A DNA stretch of 64,000 nucleotides, taken from assembly GCF_016793595.1 (NCBI RefSeq), contig NZ_JAEULY010000015.1, positions 124,001 to 188,000 of the forward strand, written 5' to 3'. The notes under the pieces are model-generated. The model was not told the origin of the DNA. It saw only the letters and a list, made by a program, of their open reading frames with translations, and searched no databases. This DNA comes from Phreatobacter sp. (GTDB taxonomy: Bacteria; Pseudomonadota; Alphaproteobacteria; Rhizobiales; Phreatobacteraceae). Below, piece after piece: positions 59,329 to 64,000 of this stretch. Position 1 is the stretch's first letter, and every line of letters starts with the position of its first letter. The translations under genes and the position numbers were made by a program.

Positions 59329-59861
59329 CAGTGCGAGTGACCCGTCAGGCGGTCCTGCAACGCCAGCAGGACGCCGGAGGTCACGAAGACGACGTGGATG
59401 CCGACCAGCCACATCATCTCCCGGTCCGACATGGCGCCGACATTCATGAAGGCCTTGAGCAGATGGATCGCCGAAATGGCGACGATGGAGGCGAGCAGTT
59501 TCAGCTTCAGCGCGGAGAAGTCGATCGTGCCCATCCATTCCGGCCGGTCGCGGGCCGTGATGTGCTCCATTTTCGACACGAAATTCTCCCAGCCGGAGAA
59601 CACCACCATGATGACGAGGTTCGCGGCCAGCGACAGGTCGATCAGCGTCAGCACGCCGAGGATCACGTCGGCTTCCTTGGCGGTCGGCACCTTGATGATG
59701 AACGCGACGAGATCGCGGACGAAGACGACCATCAGCGCCGCCAGCCCGAGCATCAGCCCGATATAGAACGGCGCCATCAGCCAGCGGCCGGCGAAGATCG
59801 CCCGTTCGATGCCGGCCTCGAAGCGTTCGGGCCGGGTTTCGGGGGTCTGGGGTTCGGTCAT
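59328..59861 (-). CDS. YqhA-family (TIGR00645) inner-membrane protein
   Basis: 177 residues from the ATG at 59861 (AAGGA upstream). Four membrane helices and family segments FAGRWLMAPFYIGLMLGL, VILGVLTLIDLSLAANLVIMV, GWENFVSK and AISAIHLLKAFMNVGAM. Function unknown; the protein is widely conserved. It is cotranscribed with the methyltransferase. Confidence 0.88.
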   Translation of the reverse strand: MTEPQTPETRPERFEAGIERAIFAGRWLMAPFYIGLMLGLAALMVVFVRDLVAFIIKVPTAKEADVILGVLTLIDLSLAANLVIMVVFSGWENFVSKMEHITARDRPEWMGTIDFSALKLKLLASIVAISAIHLLKAFMNVGAMSDREMMWLVGIHVVFVTSGVLLALQDRLTGHSH

Positions 59862-59904
59862 CGGAAATCCTTGCGAAGCGCTGCGCCTGTCGCCGCGCGC
59901 CGGC

Positions 59905-60234
59905 CTATTCTCCCTCGCCGAAACGGTCGGCGAGCAATGCCGCGAGCGCATCGACGACCTCGGTGGCCTCGGCGCCGCTGGCGCGGACGGTGACGGACGT
60001 GCCGATCGCCGCCGCGAGCATCATCAGGCCCATGATCGATGAACCATCCACCGTCTCGCCGCAGCGCGACACCTTCACCGAGGCGTCGAACCGGTCGACG
60101 CAGGCGACAAACTTGGCCGAGGCGCGCGCATGCAGCCCCCGCTTGTTGGTGATCGGCAGTTCGCGCAGCACCTCGCCGGGCGTTGCGGGCGCATCGGGGG
60201 AGAACGCGGCGCTATCGTCCGCCATTGCGGTCAT
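59905..60234 (-). CDS. HPr-family phosphocarrier protein
   Basis: 109 residues. Phospho-acceptor H35 in GLHARASAKF and regulatory Ser66 in SSIMGLMMLAAA, both present, so it can take phosphate from EI and be phosphorylated by HPr kinase. The 25-residue N-terminal extension is not typical of HPr. Works with the EIIA at 60321 and the kinase at 60828; no sugar-permease gene is nearby, so this is a regulatory phosphorelay. A Met at 60225 could be the start. Confidence 0.92.
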   Translation of the reverse strand: MTAMADDSAAFSPDAPATPGEVLRELPITNKRGLHARASAKFVACVDRFDASVKVSRCGETVDGSSIMGLMMLAAAIGTSVTVRASGAEATEVVDALAALLADRFGEGE

Positions 60235-60320
60235 TTCCTCTGCCTGACGGCGCGATTGCAGCAGCTTCTGGCCGCCTGAGCGATGCGGCGCGCCAGTCTA
60301 ACCGTGATTTTCGCACGATC

Positions 60321-60722
60321 TCAATGGCCTGCCAGCACGCGGCTCGCGATATTGATGTATTTCCGGCCGGCTTCCTGCGCGTGCAGCACCGCTTCCTGAA
60401 GCGGCTTTTCAGTGCGCACCGTCGCGAGCTTGACCAGCATCGGCAGATTGATGCCGGCAATGACCTCCACCGGGCGCCCGCTCATCACCGATATGGCGAG
60501 ATTGGAGGGCGTGCCGCCGAACATGTCGGTGAGGACGGCCACGCCGTCGCCGCTATCGACCTGATCGACAGCGGCGATGATGTCGCGGCGGCGCTGATCC
60601 ATGTCGTCGCTCGGGCCGATGGCGATGGTCTCGACCTGCTTCTGCGGTCCGACCACATGCTCCATCGCATGGCGAAACTCGACGGCCAACTGACCATGCG
60701 TGACGATGACGAGACCGATCAT
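60321..60722 (-). CDS. mannose-family PTS EIIA component
   Basis: 133 residues from the ATG at 60722 with GGAG upstream. Active-site H9 in MIGLVIVTHGQLA, and TDMFGGTPSNLAISVM, the mannose/fructose EIIA pattern. No EIIB/C/D partner follows, as in other regulatory alphaproteobacterial EIIA-Man proteins. Confidence 0.93.
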   Translation of the reverse strand: MIGLVIVTHGQLAVEFRHAMEHVVGPQKQVETIAIGPSDDMDQRRRDIIAAVDQVDSGDGVAVLTDMFGGTPSNLAISVMSGRPVEVIAGINLPMLVKLATVRTEKPLQEAVLHAQEAGRKYINIASRVLAGH

Positions 60723-60827
60723 CCGGCACTCCGCGCGCCGAACCATGCGCGCCTGACCACGAAAGAGAGCGGAATGTTCACCATGTAGCGGGCCGGCGCA
60801 AGGGCATGTTCACAGACGATAGGCTGG

Positions 60828-61292
60828 TTAGTGCGGCGCAGCAACAGGGAGTGGAAATCCAGCCAGCCACTGGCATCGCGCAAGAATCGCCCGAACCACC
60901 GCGGCACCGGCGGCAACCGGTTGACGCGGCAAAGTGACGCCTGCGAGCACGGTGGAAAGCGTCCCGGGCTCCGGCATGCGGTCGGCGTCCGGAGCATCGA
61001 GGTCGACGACCAGCCCGGCGACGGCGAGCGGTTCATGGGCCAGTTTCCGGATGCCGAGGCCGCGGACTTCCAGCAGTCCGGCAAGAGGCGCGGGAGCCCG
61101 CACGAGAAGCCGGTCATGGGCGGCCTCGAGCTCCACGCGGTCGTCGGCGACGAGCCGGGCGACCGGCGGCAAGGTTCCGCCGAAACGGTCGAGGAGGTCG
61201 AGAACGAGGCGCGACTTGCCCGAGCCCGACGGCCCGCGCACGAGAATGGCCCGGGCGCCGACCAGCACGGCACTGGCATGGATGGTCGCCAT
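60828..61292 (-). CDS. hprK: short HPr kinase/phosphorylase
   Basis: 154 residues, the short alphaproteobacterial type lacking the N-terminal domain of Gram-positive HprK. P-loop GPSGSGKS at about 20-27, and a capping region RLVADDRVELEA. Phosphorylates Ser66 of the nearby HPr. Starts 3 bp past the stop of chvG, so it is coupled to the sensor kinase gene. Confidence 0.93.
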   Translation of the reverse strand: MATIHASAVLVGARAILVRGPSGSGKSRLVLDLLDRFGGTLPPVARLVADDRVELEAAHDRLLVRAPAPLAGLLEVRGLGIRKLAHEPLAVAGLVVDLDAPDADRMPEPGTLSTVLAGVTLPRQPVAAGAAVVRAILARCQWLAGFPLPVAAPH

Positions 61293-61295
61293 GGC

Positions 61296-63086
61296 TCAGC
61301 CCGCCGGCAGGCTGACGACGAAACGCGCGCCGAGCGAGGTCGGCTCGCCGTCCGGTCCGGCAGGTCCCGGCCGGTTCTCCGCGCGGATGCGGCCGCCATG
61401 GGCCTCGACGATCTGCTTGGAGATCGACAGGCCCAGTCCGGAATTCTGGCCGTAATCCTGGTGGGGGCGGTCGGTGTAGAAGCGTTCGAAGATCTTCTCC
61501 AGCGCGTCGTCGCGGATGCCGGGACCGTCGTCGTCCACGACGATCTCGATCGAGCCCTTCAGCTTGCGCGCCTTGACGCGCACCTCGCCGTCCGCCGGCG
61601 AGAACGAGCGGGCATTGTCGATCAGGTTGGTGATCACCTGGCTGATGCGGCTGTCGTGGCCGGGCAGGAAGAAGTCCTGGCGCTTGCCTCCCTCGAAGGA
61701 CAGCCTGACGCTGGCCTCGCCCGGCTTACGGGTCTCCTCGGCCATGACGACAAGGGTTTCGAGCAGTTGACCGAGGTCGATCCGCGTCGATTCCTGGCGC
61801 TGCAACTCGGCATCGAGGCGGCTGGCGTCGGAAATGTCGGTGATGAGGCGGTCGAGCCGCTTCACGTCGTGCTGGATGACCTCCAGCAGGCGTTTGCGGG
61901 AGGAGTCCGACTTGGCGAGCGGCAGGGTCTCCACCGCCGAGCGCAGCGAAGTCAGCGGATTCTTGAGCTCGTGCGCGACATCCGCGGCGAACCGCTCAAT
62001 CGCCTCGATGCGGGCATAGAGCGCGTCGGTCATGTCGCGCAGCGAGCGCGACAGGAGGCCGATCTCGTCGCGGCGGTGGCCGAAATCCGGAATTTCCTCG
62101 CGCGAGCGATGGCGGCGGCGCACCTGTTCAGCGCCCTCCGCCAGCTTGCGGACAGGACCGGCTATGGTGCGGGCCATGAGGATCGACAGGACGACCATGA
62201 CGAGGGCGGCGACGAGGAAGACGCGCAGCACCTGGAAGCGCTCGGCATCGAGATGCTGGTCGATCTCGCCACCCTGCGTGTTCATGAGCAGAACCCCGAG
62301 CACGCCCCGGAATCGCTGGATCGGGATGGCGACGGAGACGATCAGCTCGCCGCGGTCGTTGACCCGGACCATGCTGATCTTCTGCCCGTTCAGCGCCTGC
62401 GCCACCTCCGGATAGCTTTTGCCGTTCCTGAAGCCGAAATCGCGATAGATCGGGAAATCGCCGCCACCGCGCAGGAAACGGCGGACCTCGTTCCACCATT
62501 TCTCGTAGAAGGGCGGCTTCGCGCCGATGGGCGGCAGGTCGAGCGTCTGGATGTCGCCGCGACCATAGAGGGTGCGGCTGTCGAGGATCAGGTTGCCCTC
62601 GCGGTCGTAGATGCGCGCCTGCGTCTCGGTGGGGCCGGTCAGGCGGCGCAGGACCGGGGCCACCCGTTCCGGATTGATCGGGAATTCCAGCAGCGCGCTC
62701 GGATCGTCGACCGACGCGCCGGTGCCGCCCAGCTGCATCTCGAACAGCTTGTCCGGGTCGATCGGGATCACCGACCCGTCGACCGCCGCCGAGGCGGCGA
62801 TGGCGCCGGCAATGATCTCGCCCTGGACGATGAGGCTCTGCGCCCGCGATTCGATCAGGCCGGCGCGAAACTGCGACAGCCACAGGATGCCCGAGACCAG
62901 CGCGACCAGCCCGGCGAGATTCAGCGCGACGATGCGGCGGGTGAGGCTGGAGAAGGAGCGGTTGAGCACCACGCGCACGGAACGCGCCACGACATGGGCA
63001 AAGCGCGGCCATGCGCGGCGGGCGCGGGCCGTCGCGGGCGCCGCCTGCGCGTCGGCATTGTCGCTGGGTCGTGTGCGGTCGAGCAT
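61296..63086 (-). CDS. chvG: envelope/acid-sensing histidine kinase ChvG
   Basis: 596 residues from the ATG at 63086. Two membrane helices (about 55-75 and 290-312) flank a periplasmic sensor domain; then HAMP (GAEQVRRRHRSREE region), the phospho-acceptor box FAADVAHELKNPLTSLRSAV, N box QVITNLIDNARSFSP, and G boxes DDGPGIRDDALEKIF and GLGLSISKQI. Partner of ChvI; together they answer acid and envelope stress and act on rhizobial symbiosis and virulence genes. Confidence 0.93.
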   Translation of the reverse strand: MLDRTRPSDNADAQAAPATARARRAWPRFAHVVARSVRVVLNRSFSSLTRRIVALNLAGLVALVSGILWLSQFRAGLIESRAQSLIVQGEIIAGAIAASAAVDGSVIPIDPDKLFEMQLGGTGASVDDPSALLEFPINPERVAPVLRRLTGPTETQARIYDREGNLILDSRTLYGRGDIQTLDLPPIGAKPPFYEKWWNEVRRFLRGGGDFPIYRDFGFRNGKSYPEVAQALNGQKISMVRVNDRGELIVSVAIPIQRFRGVLGVLLMNTQGGEIDQHLDAERFQVLRVFLVAALVMVVLSILMARTIAGPVRKLAEGAEQVRRRHRSREEIPDFGHRRDEIGLLSRSLRDMTDALYARIEAIERFAADVAHELKNPLTSLRSAVETLPLAKSDSSRKRLLEVIQHDVKRLDRLITDISDASRLDAELQRQESTRIDLGQLLETLVVMAEETRKPGEASVRLSFEGGKRQDFFLPGHDSRISQVITNLIDNARSFSPADGEVRVKARKLKGSIEIVVDDDGPGIRDDALEKIFERFYTDRPHQDYGQNSGLGLSISKQIVEAHGGRIRAENRPGPAGPDGEPTSLGARFVVSLPAG

Positions 63087-63111
63087 AGTGTCTCGCCGGC
63101 TCGCGGCCGCC

Positions 63112-63807
63112 TCACTCCTTGAAGCGGTAGCCGACACCGTAGAGCGTTTCGATCATCTCGAAATCGTCGTCGACCACCTTGAACTTCTTGCGGAGGCGCT
63201 TGATGTGGCTGTCGATCGTGCGGTCATCGACATAGACCTGATCGTCGTAGGCCGCATCCATCAGGGCGTTGCGGCTCTTCACCACGCCCGGGCGCGTCGC
63301 GAGCGCCTGAAGGATGAGGAATTCGGTCACGGTGAGCGTCACCGGCTGGCCGTCCCAGGTGCAGGTGTGCCGCTCCGGGTCCATGCGCAGCTTGCCCCGC
63401 TCCAGCACCTTGGCGTCGGTCTTGGCCTCGGCGCCCGGCTCCTTGGCGGCGGCGCGGCGCAGCACGGCCTTGACCCGCTCAACCAGCAGGCGCTGGGAGA
63501 ACGGCTTCCGGATGAAATCGTCGGCGCCCATCTTCAGGCCGAACAGCTCGTCGATCTCCTCGTCCTTGGACGTGAGGAAGATCACGGGCATGTCGGTCTT
63601 CTGCCGCAGCCGGCGCAGGAGCTCCATGCCGTCCATGCGCGGCATCTTGATGTCGAGGATCGCCAGGTCCGGCGGCGACTGCTTGAAACCGTCCAGCGCG
63701 GCCGCGCCGTCATTGTAGGTGACGATACGGTAGCCTTCGGCTTCGAGCGCGATGGAGACCGAGGTCAGGATGTTCCGGTCGTCGTCGACGAGGGCGATGG
63801 TCGGCAT
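63112..63807 (-). CDS. chvI: response regulator ChvI
   Basis: 231 residues from the ATG at 63807 (longer frame to 63852 is not credible). OmpR-type: receiver (VDDDRNIL, acceptor Asp in [23 protein letters not shown]) and C-terminal winged helix ([36 protein letters not shown]). Immediately upstream of chvG, 25 bp apart. Confidence 0.95.
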   Translation of the reverse strand: MPTIALVDDDRNILTSVSIALEAEGYRIVTYNDGAAALDGFKQSPPDLAILDIKMPRMDGMELLRRLRQKTDMPVIFLTSKDEEIDELFGLKMGADDFIRKPFSQRLLVERVKAVLRRAAAKEPGAEAKTDAKVLERGKLRMDPERHTCTWDGQPVTLTVTEFLILQALATRPGVVKSRNALMDAAYDDQVYVDDRTIDSHIKRLRKKFKVVDDDFEMIETLYGVGYRFKE

Positions 63808-64000
63808 GAGGAACCTTGTGCGGGGGGCGGCGGGACAGTCCCGCCGTTCCAATGCGGCAAGCGTGGCAAAAATGGGACTCGGAAAGGATAAACCGATGTC
63901 CAGCCGCTGTCATGAGCGAGTTTTTGCGGTCCAGACCGCGAAAAGCGCGTGCGGGCGGCTCGATTCGCAGTTTCCGGAAATGCCGAGGGCCGGGAATGAC
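63808..64000. other. upstream region of chvI, window edge
   Basis: 193 bp. It should hold the chvI promoter, but no consensus was singled out. Near the end, GGCCGGGAATGAC resembles half of a REP-type hairpin, cut by the window edge. In related genomes pckA lies divergent here; it is not visible. Confidence 0.4.

Noticed and set aside
63982-64000. Half of a REP-type hairpin at the window edge
   Set aside because: The other half is outside the window, so it cannot be shown.

Overview
This is a gene-dense, GC-rich chromosomal window from an alphaproteobacterium, most probably of the order Hyphomicrobiales (Rhizobiales). The pointers are a chvI-chvG / short hprK / mannose-type EIIA / HPr cluster, an F1-only ATP synthase operon without F0 genes, a mutM-ubiE-ubiB-coaBC-dut core cluster, and short palindromic repeats of the type common in rhizobial genomes. 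Genus cannot be fixed from sequence alone. Nearly all of the window is ordinary chromosomal core. No rRNA, tRNA, CRISPR array, transposase or integrase was seen.

Layout. 1-4.8 kb: a class A penicillin-binding protein cut by the window edge, then glnD (PII uridylyltransferase). 4.9-14.3 kb: a catabolic block that reads as tartrate/glycerate use: a TtuD-type glycerate 2-kinase, an orphan AEP/iron-type binding protein, two orphan TctC receptors flanking a fluoroacetate-dehalogenase-like hydrolase, a GntR/FCD regulator, and two tartrate dehydrogenase-like enzymes (TtuC type) flanking a DUF1345 membrane protein. 14.4-16 kb: two tandem TerC-family membrane proteins. 16-23.7 kb: recF, DUF1993, an ATC-hydrolase-family protein, a single-domain response regulator, nadD-proA, a divergent polysaccharide deacetylase, rppH, and a nicotinamidase with a Tat-like leader. 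23.7-25.4 kb: an AT-richer accessory islet with a DUF3800 protein and a KTSC protein. 25.4-30.8 kb: the F1 ATP synthase operon atpHAGDC, with a bacterial PH-domain membrane gene wedged between atpA and atpG. 31-38.3 kb: a fatty-acid/acyl-CoA degradation operon (MerR regulator, two acyl-CoA dehydrogenases, thiolase, FadJ-like multifunctional enzyme) with a perfect 16-bp palindromic operator upstream of the regulator. 38.4-39.6 kb: an ECF sigma factor with an NrsF-type membrane anti-sigma factor. 39.7-43.2 kb: polA and a small membrane protein. 43.3-46 kb: a NitT/TauT-type ABC transporter. 46.2-49.5 kb: rpmH-rnpA-yidC-engB. 49.5-57.4 kb: GST, mutM, ubiE, ubiB, amn, coaBC, dut and an Rrf2 regulator. 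57.4-59.9 kb: an aminotransferase, a methyltransferase and a YqhA-family membrane protein. 59.9-63.8 kb: HPr, EIIA-Man, HPr kinase and the ChvG/ChvI two-component system.

How the parts work together. In the tartrate block the dehydrogenases would convert tartrate to D-glycerate, which the glycerate 2-kinase would phosphorylate into glycolysis; the GntR repressor probably acts at a palindrome between itself and the first dehydrogenase gene. In the acyl-CoA block dehydrogenases, hydratase/hydroxyacyl-CoA dehydrogenase and thiolase complete a beta-oxidation cycle under MerR control. The right end is a regulatory phosphorelay (HprK acting on HPr, HPr to EIIA) next to the envelope/acid sensor ChvG-ChvI.

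The most promising departures from the ordinary are the PH-domain gene inside the ATP synthase operon, the two well-formed start sites of the nicotinamidase that would make exported and cytosolic forms, the dehalogenase with a full catalytic and halide-binding residue set, and the DUF3800/KTSC islet with an unassigned terminator. I did not find a clear, wholly new multi-gene system.
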